A DNA stretch of 13,658 bases, taken from JADKIH01 sp031367345 (lineage in GTDB: Bacteria > Bacteroidota > Bacteroidia > AKYH767-A > 2013-40CM-41-45). This document shows positions 7,861 through 13,658 of the stretch, in pieces. The position numbers and the translations under genes were made by a program. The notes under the pieces are model-generated. The model was not told where the DNA came from. It made no database searches and saw only the letters and a list, made by a program, of their open reading frames with translations. The DNA lies in NCBI GenBank assembly GCA_031367345.1, contig JANLPR010000003.1, positions 1-13,658 on the forward strand, written 5' to 3'. Within the stretch, counting starts at the first letter, position 1. Each line of letters starts with the position of its first letter.

Positions 7861-8010
7861 ATCTGCTGGAGAAAAATTTACTCAATTAGCAGAACTTAAC
7901 AATTACTAGAAATAATTCTGCGGAATTCTGCGGCATCTGCGGGAGAAAATTTACTCACTAATTACAACTTACCACTCACTCAAAATAATTCCGCGGTATC
8001 TGCGGGAGAT
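7861..8010. repeat. Degenerate repeat built on ATCTGCGGGAGA
   Basis: Three spaced copies of ATCTGCKGGAGA begin at 7861, 7935 and 7998, so the periods are 74 and 63 bases. The first two copies continue with GAAAA.TTTACTCA and ATTA. Copies two and three are each preceded by AATAATTCYGCGG. CTGCGG words also recur inside (7918-7923, 7928-7933). This is a second repeat family, unrelated to the tandem repeats just upstream. Together with them it fills the 356-base spacer between the DCC-family gene and msrB, which has no supportable gene. From memory, similar CTGCGG/CCCGCAGA intergenic repeats occur in other Bacteroidota. Confidence 0.7.
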
Positions 8011-8036
8011 TTTTTTGGAATTTCCATTACACCATA

Positions 8037-8071
8037 TTGCTTCCACATTCAAAAATATTTATCTAAATTTA
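8037..8071 (+). promoter_or_regulatory. Possible promoter of msrB
   Basis: TTG (8037-8039) is followed after 24 bases by TAAATTTA (8064-8071). This matches the Bacteroidota -7 consensus TAnnTTTG at all but the last position, and the spacing is one base longer than usual. It would start transcription about 18 bases before the msrB ATG, which is typical for the phylum. The match is imperfect, so the call is tentative. Confidence 0.35.
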
Positions 8072-8094
8072 CTTGTAATAATAAAATCAGAAAA

Positions 8095-8487
8095 ATGAAC
8101 TTCGAGAAATCAGATGAAGAATGGAAAAAGCAGTTGACTGAAGAAGAATATTATGTGCTTCGCCAGAAGGGGACTGAACGGCCGTTTACCGGACAATTAT
8201 ACCTCAATAAAGAAAAAGGGGTTTACAACTGTGCTGCTTGTGGCGCCGAACTCTTTACTTCTGAAATGAAATTTGATTCGGGATGCGGCTGGCCTTCGTT
8301 CGATCGAGAAATTGAAGGAGGGAAAATTATTCAGAAAAAAGACTCTACACATGGAATGATTAGAACGGAAATTATTTGCGCTAACTGCGGGTCTCATTTA
8401 GGACATATTTTTGACGATGGCCCTACAGAAACAGGTGTTCGTTATTGTGTTAATTCAGTTTCTATGGGATTTAAAAAAGAAAGCTAA
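8095..8487 (+). CDS. msrB: Peptide-methionine (R)-S-oxide reductase MsrB
   Basis: Reduces the R-epimer of methionine sulfoxide in proteins, repairing oxidative damage; 130 residues, a single SelR domain. Zinc-site cysteines are Cys46/Cys49 (CAAC) and Cys95/Cys98 (CANC). The catalytic cysteine is Cys118 in RYCVNS, and the resolving cysteine is likely Cys64 in SGCGWPSF; thioredoxin would complete the cycle. HLGHIFDDGP (101-110) is the other conserved block. There is no signal peptide, so it should act in the cytoplasm. It is a stand-alone MsrB, not fused to MsrA. The ATG at 8095 gives the standard NFEKSDEEWKKQLT N-terminus. A secreted protein of unknown function starts 69 bases downstream on the same strand, and co-transcription is possible but not shown. 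Confidence 0.97.
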   Translation: MNFEKSDEEWKKQLTEEEYYVLRQKGTERPFTGQLYLNKEKGVYNCAACGAELFTSEMKFDSGCGWPSFDREIEGGKIIQKKDSTHGMIRTEIICANCGSHLGHIFDDGPTETGVRYCVNSVSMGFKKES

Positions 8488-8556
8488 ATTCGACTATAGA
8501 AATTTCACCTTTTAACTACTTCCAATTTATCGATCGATCAGTTTAACATTCTTTTT

Positions 8557-10047
8557 ATGTTCAATAAAAATTTATTACTTTTTCTTTTCACTTTTACAAT
8601 TGCACATACAAATGCACAAGAACTTCATTATTTCTCCGGATCTAAAATAGAAGAGTTCGACCCATCAACTTTTCAACTGTATTCACAAGACAGTTCAACA
8701 ATTTATGCCTTTCGATTTAATTCCAACGATTACTTTTTGGAAGGGTATGACAAAGCAACATTAACACGTTTGTTTCACATTCGAACTCCCTTACCCGCGA
8801 AAGATTCTCTCAAGTATCACTTTGAAAGTCTACTTCCTCTAAATGATTCCTTCCTCGTTCTTTATTCCTATTTCAATAAGCGCAATTTACGAGAGCAGTT
8901 GGAAATGGTGACGTTCGACAAAAACGGAAACACATTGAACAACGGGAAAATGGTCGATTTTTCCGAAGGCAAGAACGAAAAACATGCAGGAAATTTTTCT
9001 GTAATTCCCCGAAAAAACATGAATGAATTCTTGGCTTTTGGAACGAAAATATTTCAAGACACAACATTCGTCACAATTAATCATTTCGATTACTTTGGAA
9101 ATAGAACTCGTTCACAAAAATTCTCACTCGACGACGAATCTGGAAATATTGTTCATTCGTTAATAGACAAAGAATGCAATTTATATCATTTAACGCGTAG
9201 CAAAATGGGCGATAGAAATGTAAAGTGGAACGTAATTATTTACACTCCCGACTCAGATCAACCAGTTAAAATTACGCTTCAAAAACCATTATCGAATAAT
9301 ATTTACCTCTCCAATTTCATTGATTCGTATATTGATTTACACAATCGAATAAATATTATTGTCCCTTACGCTACCCAAACTCCCGCTTATAATGCCAATG
9401 GAATTTATCTTGCTCAAATCGATTCAAAAACAAAATCATTGATCAGCGAAAGTATTATCCCATTCAAAATCGACAGTGGAAATGTGAATGAAGATGATGG
9501 CTTCATTTTATCGGCATGTATCAATGTTGGAATAATACCTATGAAAAATGATGGACTAAAATTAGTTTATGAAAGCCGACGTGCAACTACAACTTATTTG
9601 TATGGAATTCCTGTTGGCACTGATTTCGATTTGGGGAATATAATAACCATCGATACAGACAGTAATCATGTAGTAACAGATCTTCATAAAATAAAAAAAC
9701 AACAATATTCAAATAAAACTAATTCAGCTTTCCTAGGACTTGCAATATTAAGTCATGCCAATAAAAGTTACTTTATTTATAACGAACTGGAAGAAAACCT
9801 GAACAAAACACCCGATCAAATGAAGCGAGTAAATACTTCAAGAATGGAAAAAACAAATGTAATTTATACAGTTGTTGAGAATGGAAAAGTTTTGAGAAAG
9901 CCGATCATCAAAAAAGAGAACAAGAAAGATACAGATGCAATTATGCTTAGCACTTTTTTACATTCAAATAATGGAGATGAATTATATTTACCAAGGAAAA
10001 TTAATCAGCAAGTGTTTTTAACAAAGTTTTACTTTACCGAAAATTAA
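8557..10047 (+). CDS. Secreted protein of unknown function
   Basis: 496 residues. The first 20 residues form a Sec signal peptide (MFNKNLLLFLFTFTIAHTNA) with likely cleavage before Gln21. The small-residue/NAQ end is common in Bacteroidota exported proteins, and there is no lipobox cysteine. The mature part is hydrophilic and rich in Asp, Asn, Ser and aromatic residues, with recurrent short beta-strand-like stretches (for example SFLVLYSYFN and KSYFIYNELEEN). That pattern would suit an all-beta, perhaps propeller-like fold, but no repeat is clear enough to claim it. There is no type IX sorting tail, no lipoprotein signal and no catalytic motif I recognise. It lies 69 bases after msrB, without an obvious terminator between. 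A lineage-restricted periplasmic or surface protein is the most that can be said. Confidence 0.75.
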   Translation: MFNKNLLLFLFTFTIAHTNAQELHYFSGSKIEEFDPSTFQLYSQDSSTIYAFRFNSNDYFLEGYDKATLTRLFHIRTPLPAKDSLKYHFESLLPLNDSFLVLYSYFNKRNLREQLEMVTFDKNGNTLNNGKMVDFSEGKNEKHAGNFSVIPRKNMNEFLAFGTKIFQDTTFVTINHFDYFGNRTRSQKFSLDDESGNIVHSLIDKECNLYHLTRSKMGDRNVKWNVIIYTPDSDQPVKITLQKPLSNNIYLSNFIDSYIDLHNRINIIVPYATQTPAYNANGIYLAQIDSKTKSLISESIIPFKIDSGNVNEDDGFILSACINVGIIPMKNDGLKLVYESRRATTTYLYGIPVGTDFDLGNIITIDTDSNHVVTDLHKIKKQQYSNKTNSAFLGLAILSHANKSYFIYNELEENLNKTPDQMKRVNTSRMEKTNVIYTVVENGKVLRKPIIKKENKKDTDAIMLSTFLHSNNGDELYLPRKINQQVFLTKFYFTEN

Positions 10048-10105
10048 ACATCATTTTTTTGTATGAATATTTTCTTGAGCCAAAATCATTTCATATATAA
10101 AACTG

Positions 10106-10797
10106 TTAGCGGTCATTGTAAAACGACTGAATAACCATTAACAGGCAAAAAAATAAATAATAATTGTATGAACAAAGAAAAAAAAGATGAGTACAAATTA
10201 ATTGGCCTTAAACTCGACAAGAAGACGACTAATGAAGGCGGACAATCAAGTATTGACTGTGGTAGCTTATGGCAGAAATTTGAGACAAGGAATTTTATTG
10301 AAATAATATCAGGCAAGTTAGGTGATGAAATCTATGCCGTTTATTTTGACTATGAAGGAGACGATACTAAACCTTTCTCATATTTCATTGGTTGTAAAGT
10401 AGAAATTGACGCTGAAACACCTCACGGTATGGATAGTTTAGTTATACCCGCAGGAAATTACTCAAAAGTAATTGCTGCTGGGAAAATGCCTGATTGTATC
10501 AATAATTCCTGGAAGGAAATTTGGAGTTCGGATATAGCCAGAACGTATCAATTTGACTTTGAGATTTATGATGAACGAAGTAAAGATTGGAGCAATGCAG
10601 TAGTCGACATTTTTGTTTCTTGTAACTAATAAAAAGAAAATTGTTTGACCGACAGAATAAAACAACGAACCGCTAACAGCACCAACCGCAAAAGGCGGGG
10701 TTTCGTGTTCCAAAGACAGTTTTTTAGGTAATCAAACTTTAGTTTTTCAAATCAAGTTTTGTGGTAAAAGTCCCGCCCTTCTTGTAGCTGCAAACAG
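10106..10797 (+). mobile_element. Candidate single-gene cassette with attC-like 3' site
   Basis: One gene (GyrI-like protein) is bracketed by direct repeats AAACTGTTA (10100-10108) and AAACAGTTA (10792-10800). If exchange occurred at G|TTA, as at integron core sites, the mobile unit would be about 692 bases: a short leader, one ORF in the forward direction, and a long imperfect palindrome (10661-10800). An exact 11-base inverted repeat, CTGTTAGCGGT (10103-10113) and ACCGCTAACAG (10669-10679), flanks the gene. No integrase lies in the window, and the core is not a perfect GTTRRRY. The leader contains no Bacteroidota promoter, as is common in cassettes. The layout is seen; mobility is inferred. 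Confidence 0.45.
10168..10629 (+). CDS. GyrI-like / AraC-type effector-binding domain protein
   Basis: 153 residues forming one GyrI-like small-molecule-binding domain without any DNA-binding part. Recognisable blocks are GSLWQKF (32-38), DEIYAVYFDYEGD (53-65), FSYFIGCKVE (70-79), LVIPAGNYSKVIAAGKMPD (91-109), NSWKEIWSSD (113-122) and DFEIYDE near the C-terminus; these follow the usual order of the YdeE/GyrI-like family. Such proteins bind hydrophobic ligands or peptides, and some members are reported to hydrolyse cyclopropanoid toxins. Which, if any, applies here cannot be told from the sequence. There is no signal peptide. The start at 10168 follows an A/T-rich leader without a Shine-Dalgarno sequence. 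The gene appears to be the payload of a cassette-like unit, since it is bounded by inverted and direct repeats. Confidence 0.85.
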   Translation: MNKEKKDEYKLIGLKLDKKTTNEGGQSSIDCGSLWQKFETRNFIEIISGKLGDEIYAVYFDYEGDDTKPFSYFIGCKVEIDAETPHGMDSLVIPAGNYSKVIAAGKMPDCINNSWKEIWSSDIARTYQFDFEIYDERSKDWSNAVVDIFVSCN

Positions 10798-10800
10798 TTA
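10661..10800 (+). repeat. attC-like long imperfect palindrome
   Basis: Downstream of the GyrI-like gene, outer arms TAAC (10674-10677) and GTTA (10797-10800) and middle arms CAGC (about 10677-10680) and GCTG (10787-10790) could pair. Inner arms AAGGCGGGGTTT (10692-10703) and AAAGTCCCGCCCTT (10767-10780) do pair, with about 63 bases left in the loop. Total length is about 130 bases. Nested arms around a variable centre, ending in GTTA, are the architecture of integron attC sites. The pairing is imperfect (an extra CAAACA on one arm), and the centre is too long for an ordinary terminator. Confidence 0.5.
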
Positions 10801-10827
10801 ATAGTAAAAATTAAAAACAATCTTCAA

Positions 10828-11292
10828 TTATTTTTTCAGCTTTCCGTTTTTCTTGATTGCTTTCAATTTCTTTTTGTAATCGGGGTCTTTCAAAACTTTA
10901 TTTATTAATGACCAATAAGCACGGCTATAATCAACATAGATTTCTCCTCCTGAATAAATTTTTCGAGTAGAACAGATATAAACCTTTTTACCTTTAACAA
11001 TGTACTCGCAATTGTTTCGCATACCAAGAGCACGTCCGAGGCCGCGAGCATCATTGGCAAAACGAGCAACAGTAGAATAATTATGCATCGCATCAATTGC
11101 CCAACGCGAACTAATTTTGAAAAGATAGGCATTGTAACCATCGATGTCTTTTACATCCTTCCACTTTACTAGGTCGCCACCATATTCAACTATCATTGTT
11201 TTTGCGGGGATATCGATTGTAGTAAACAACCCTTTACCGGCACCGGGGAGAATTGATTTTCGTACGCGAAGAAAACTATCGAGTAATTCCAT
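10828..11292 (-). CDS. Small SET-domain protein (putative lysine methyltransferase)
   Basis: 154 residues, nearly all a SET domain. The N-terminal block SILPGAGKGLFTTIDIPAKTMIVEYGGD (from residue 13) matches the SET-N region with its GxG SAM-binding turn. STVARFANDARG (73-84) stands where eukaryotic enzymes have RFxNH, so the usual His is Asp here. RNNCEY follows at 92-97, and GGEIYVDYSRAYW (115-127) holds the conserved E..x.DY near the active site. The C-terminal tail is lysine-rich. Small stand-alone SET proteins like this occur in many bacteria; they are presumed to methylate lysines, but the target is generally unknown. The gene converges with the GyrI-like cassette gene, and no partner gene is adjacent. 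I see no strong promoter upstream. Confidence 0.85.
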   Translation of the reverse strand: MELLDSFLRVRKSILPGAGKGLFTTIDIPAKTMIVEYGGDLVKWKDVKDIDGYNAYLFKISSRWAIDAMHNYSTVARFANDARGLGRALGMRNNCEYIVKGKKVYICSTRKIYSGGEIYVDYSRAYWSLINKVLKDPDYKKKLKAIKKNGKLKK

Positions 11293-11673
11293 TGATTTAT
11301 TTTGGTGTGCGAAAATAGCATTAACAATTGAATTCTCTTAGTTTGAAATTAACGGATGAACTAGAGGTCGATCTATTCAAATGCTAAAGTTTGGCCTGGC
11401 AATACTTCATCGTACAGGAAAAAAAGGCGTTTATTTTTCATGATCAAGAGCAATCTAGAAGCAGAAAAGAAGATCATCTTTCATGAAACTGAATTAATCC
11501 AAACGAGAAGAAAGAGCGAATTGAAGATGGATTTAATCCGCATAAAATAATGGCTTTATTGGATTGTATTGGTCACTAGACGAATTCAACAACTTGAAAG
11601 AAAGCTTGTTAGTTATCTAAACCTATTCAATTTCAATAAAATAGATAAATCGATTATTTTTTATTGAAAATCT
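11293..11673. other. Gene-poor spacer between the SET gene and the tRNA promoter
   Basis: About 380 bases with no supportable gene. The only frame worth noting is a 36-codon plus-strand ORF (11440-11550) beginning MIKSNLEAEKKI, lysine/glutamate-rich, whose ATG overlaps the stop of a 20-codon frame. It has no recognisable promoter or relative, and I do not call it a gene. The last 60 bases are very AT-rich and lead into the tRNA promoter. Confidence 0.5.
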
Positions 11674-11702
11674 TTGATTTTATGAAAGAAAATCTACCTT
11701 TG
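11674..11702 (+). promoter_or_regulatory. Bacteroidota-type promoter of the tRNA-Glu gene
   Basis: TTG (11674-11676, part of CTTTG) and TACCTTTG (11695-11702) are separated by 18 bases, matching TTG, 17-23 bases, TAnnTTTG exactly. The -7 element ends 13 bases before the first base of the tRNA, so transcription would start only a few bases upstream of the mature 5' end. Confidence 0.75.
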
Positions 11703-11715
11703 CCGTCCCAAAGAT

Positions 11716-11787
11716 GGCCCGTTCGTCTAGGGGTTAGGACATCTCCCTTTCACGGAGGAAACGCGGGTTCGATTCCCGCACGGGCTA
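11716..11787 (+). tRNA. tRNA-Glu (anticodon UUC)
   Basis: A full cloverleaf can be drawn. The acceptor is GGCCCGT (11716-11722) with ACGGGCT (11780-11786), the first pair being G-U. The D arm is GTCTAGGGGTTAGGAC. The anticodon stem is TCTCC/GGAGG around loop CTTTCAC, with anticodon TTC at 11749-11751. The T arm is GCGGG-TTCGATT-CCCGC (11763-11779), and the discriminator is A at 11787. The next bases are CGA, so the CCA end is not encoded and must be added by the CCA-adding enzyme. The D arm and anticodon loop match bacterial tRNA-Glu closely. It is a single tRNA with its own promoter and terminator. Confidence 0.97.
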
Positions 11788-11797
11788 CGAAATACAG

Positions 11798-11855
11798 TGT
11801 GAGTTTGAGTGCGAGTGTGATTTTCACACCCAATCCCAATCTCACATTTTTTTTT
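11798..11855 (+). terminator. Intrinsic terminator of the tRNA-Glu unit
   Basis: Arms of 23 bases (11798-11820 and 11824-11846) can pair around a TTT loop. Both ends of the stem are perfect (TGTGAG/CTCACA and GTGTGA/TCACAC), with several mismatches between them. The 3' arm runs straight into nine T residues (11847-11855). It lies 10 bases after the tRNA and fits a factor-independent terminator, though the stem is unusually long and interrupted. Confidence 0.75.
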
Positions 11856-11908
11856 GCCTTATTCATTGCATTTCCTTTACTTTTCAAATGTTGTAAAAGA
11901 CAATAATT

Positions 11909-11940
11909 CCATTGCCATTGACTCCAGGCAATGGCAATGG
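11909..11940. repeat. Perfect 12-bp hairpin
   Basis: CCATTGCCATTG (11909-11920) and CAATGGCAATGG (11929-11940) are exact reverse complements around the 8-base loop ACTCCAGG. Each arm is itself a near-tandem CCATTG repeat. There is no T-tract on either side (TGTAAATG follows), so it is not a standard terminator. It sits 33 bases before the left arm of the large inverted repeat and may belong to the same repeat element. No function is evident. Confidence 0.7.
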
Positions 11941-11973
11941 TGTAAATGAACAACTTTTGAACCTCCACGCTCG

Positions 11974-12478
11974 GGAATCTTTAGCGTCAATCTTTCCGCA
12001 CTTTCCAACCCCAAGCCTCAGCGAGAGTCCGCCGGGAATTGGCGACACAATCTTTTCAAGGAAACAATTTTTTATTCTTCAAACGAATATAGAAAACATT
12101 TCAATAGGAAGCCAGCCATTTAATTTCACTTCTATAATTGTTTGTCTGCAAAGTGACTTCGAATTATAGTTGATCAATTTTTATAAAATCTATAATCAAG
12201 TTGATACTTGCTTTATACCAGTGGTTGTTTTTGGTTTATTCAATGTAAAAATTCCAAGAGGAGAAATGGACTTGTTCAATTTAGGTAGCGATTTATTTTA
12301 AAAGAATCATTCACAAGAATATTGCAAACAAACTGGTCCGGTGAAAATATAGGTGATCAATTTGCATAGTTTGCAATAGATTTGTGTTACTCATAAGAAA
12401 GTGTGTACATTGAGGTCGGCGGAATCTCGCTACGGCGTGCGAAAGGTAATTTACGGAAAGATTGACGCTAAAGATTCC
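11974..12478. repeat. Large inverted repeat (MITE-like element or paired genomic repeat)
   Basis: The left arm (11974-12034) and right arm (12417-12478) are reverse complements in two blocks. One is 25 bases without mismatch (11974-11998 with 12454-12478). The other is 20 bases with 17 matches (12015-12034 with 12417-12436). The 16-17 bases between the blocks have diverged. The 382 bases between the arms are AT-rich, contain many stops in all frames and no supportable gene. This could be a non-autonomous transposable element or two copies of an interspersed repeat in opposite orientation. The flanks, including 12479-12674, hold nothing else I can identify. Confidence 0.65.
12321..12377. repeat. 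Small inverted repeat inside the large inverted repeat
   Basis: ATTGCAAAC (12321-12329) and GTTTGCAAT (12369-12377) are exact reverse complements separated by 39 bases. It lies in the AT-rich centre of the large inverted repeat, near its right arm. There is no T-tract after it. At nine base pairs it could arise by chance in AT-rich DNA. Confidence 0.35.
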
Positions 12479-12674
12479 GCGAGCGGGAGTACTTCTATGA
12501 CGTATCGATTTAAAATATAACCATGTAAGTTGCGGTTGTAACGATTGTTAAGAATTATGATGAATGTATGAATGCTTTTCAGTACTCAGCGATTGCTACC
12601 TTTACAATAAAAACTAATTGTGACGGAAGACTGTTCTTAGTTATAAATTAAAGCTCGCGAGTATCAGTTGATAT

Positions 12675-13658
12675 TTAATGCTCAATTATAAATTTTTTCA
12701 TGAAAGTATTATCTCCTGCATTTACCCTTAAAAAATAAAATCCATTTGGATAAGAATTAACATCAAGGCTTAAGTATTGTTTCGCGAAACCGGTTATTTC
12801 GGAGATAATACTGCCTAGTGAATTATATATTGAAAGTTTTAACGGACCTTTAATTTCCTCAGGGAGTTTTATTCTTAACAATGATTGAGCTGGGTTAGGA
12901 AATATATCAATCTGCTTGTATGAAATATAAAATGGATCTGCTAAGAGTGGAGAGTCTCCCCATTTGGAAACAAAGAAATCTCCACCCCGATGATTTGTCA
13001 AAAGCATATTTTGAAAATTTACAGGTGGAATTGCAAGCGTGCCTGCTAAGTAAAAACCTGAAGAGTCAGCTATTATTCCGCCAACATCTTCACCATATCG
13101 TCCACCAATGTTGAATGCCCAGAGTGCCTTTCCAGCAGTATCTAATCCAGCAACAAATAAATCAGGGTAGGTTGCCAGTGAGTTATTAGTTAGATCAGTA
13201 GTGTCAATACTGAGAAATGGAGTTTTGAATGAGCAGGTCATATAAAGTAGACCAGAGGGGCTAAATGAAATGTTGCTGCAGAGTTCATCAGACCAGCCGC
13301 CGAAACATTTAACCCATAATTCATTACCCGTTGTTTCATACTTTGCCAGAAAAACATCTAAATCGCCATGGTTAATTAGCGTATCAGTGAGGAAACACAA
13401 CGAATCGCTATCAAAGAATCCTTGCACATATATATTATTTAATGGATCAATTGCAATATCAGTGAACTTATATAACCCATGTGACTGAATTCCATTTACC
13501 CATAGCGGATAGCCAACAGAATCACATTTCAAAAAGTAGAGACCTGAATTATTGGATATCGTATCACCCGGAATAATTAGGGTACTAGTATAACGTCCGC
13601 CTACAAAAATATTCCCAAATAAGTCGCTGCTAATTATTTCTCCGAAACTATACCCATG
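12675..13658 (-). CDS. Secreted SBBP-repeat protein with type IX sorting tail, C-terminal part (5' end outside window)
   Basis: 327 residues are visible. The frame is open to the right edge, so the true start lies beyond it. An apparent start at 13532 is an in-frame TTG inside a repeat (..GLYFLKCDSVGYPLWV..), not a start. About four repeats of roughly 60-65 residues recur, each with a pattern like GNIFVGGRYT ... LYFLKCDSVGYPLW ... FGGW/GGRYGED, as in SBBP-type beta-propeller repeats. The last 79 residues (from QIDIFPNPAQS to KKFIIEH) are a type IX secretion sorting domain: FPNPAQSLLRIKL, SIYNSLGSII, YPNGFYFLRV and a final basic FMKKFIIEH. The protein is therefore likely exported through the Por system and attached to or released from the cell surface. 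A ligand or role cannot be read from the sequence. Confidence 0.88.
   Translation of the reverse strand, partial: HGYSFGEIISSDLFGNIFVGGRYTSTLIIPGDTISNNSGLYFLKCDSVGYPLWVNGIQSHGLYKFTDIAIDPLNNIYVQGFFDSDSLCFLTDTLINHGDLDVFLAKYETTGNELWVKCFGGWSDELCSNISFSPSGLLYMTCSFKTPFLSIDTTDLTNNSLATYPDLFVAGLDTAGKALWAFNIGGRYGEDVGGIIADSSGFYLAGTLAIPPVNFQNMLLTNHRGGDFFVSKWGDSPLLADPFYISYKQIDIFPNPAQSLLRIKLPEEIKGPLKLSIYNSLGSIISEITGFAKQYLSLDVNSYPNGFYFLRVNAGDNTFMKKFIIEH

Noticed and set aside
7760..8010. CRISPR array
   Set aside because: Repeats are contiguous or irregularly spaced and degenerate, without constant-length unique spacers, and there are no cas genes.
8873..9084. Antisense frames within the secreted protein gene
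   Set aside because: They are shadows of a well-supported 496-residue coding frame, with no signals of their own.
11440..11550. 36-codon ORF upstream of the tRNA
   Set aside because: It has no promoter, no recognisable family and ordinary chance length. It is mentioned only as part of the spacer.
11664..11968. Open frames on both strands across the tRNA (80 and 72 residues)
   Set aside because: They contain the classic translated-tRNA strings (GGNAGSIPARAT on plus, VARAGIEPAFPP on minus) and overlap the tRNA and its terminator. They are artefacts, not genes.
11912..12169. 85-residue plus-strand frame
   Set aside because: It begins in the hairpin loop and runs through the left arm of the inverted repeat. 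It has low-complexity composition, no promoter and no resemblance to a protein family.
12163..12196. Inverted repeat ATTATAG / CTATAAT
   Set aside because: Only seven bases in very AT-rich DNA with related words nearby; chance is a sufficient explanation.

Overview
The window looks like a chromosomal segment of a low-GC member of the Bacteroidota. Three things point there: promoters of the Bacteroidota type (TTG, about 20 bases, TAnnTTTG), a protein ending in a type IX secretion (Por secretion) sorting tail, and a signal peptide ending in the ...NAQ style common in that phylum. I cannot name a genus.

Positions 1-7223, minus strand: one tight operon for respiratory complex I, transcribed nuoA-B-C-D-H-I-J-K-L-M, with nuoM cut by the left edge. 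Neighbouring genes overlap or are 1-8 bases apart. The operon goes directly from nuoD to nuoH, so the NADH-oxidising module (nuoE, nuoF, nuoG) is not in it. What is present is the quinone/Fe-S connecting arm (B, C, D, I) plus the proton-pumping membrane arm (A, H, J, K, L, M). A promoter with both Bacteroidota elements lies just upstream of nuoA.

Positions 7343-10047, plus strand: a DCC-family (DUF393) thiol-disulfide oxidoreductase-like protein divergent from nuoA; a 356-base spacer filled with two unrelated families of degenerate tandem repeats; methionine sulfoxide reductase B; and a 496-residue secreted protein of unknown function.

Positions 10100-10800: a lone GyrI-like effector-binding protein sits between two short direct repeats ending in GTTA. 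It is followed by a long imperfect palindrome, and an 11-base inverted repeat flanks the gene. The layout resembles a single integron-type gene cassette with an attC-like site and is the most interesting part of the window.

Positions 10828-12674: a small stand-alone SET-domain protein (minus strand), a gene-poor spacer, a tRNA-Glu (UUC) with its own strong promoter and a hairpin/T-tract terminator, then about 800 bases without genes. That stretch holds a perfect 12-bp hairpin and a widely spaced inverted repeat with 61-62-base arms, possibly a non-coding mobile element or two copies of a genomic repeat.

Positions 12675-13658, minus strand: the C-terminal part of a large secreted repeat protein (SBBP-like beta-propeller repeats plus type IX sorting tail). 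It is open through the right edge, so its true start is outside the window.
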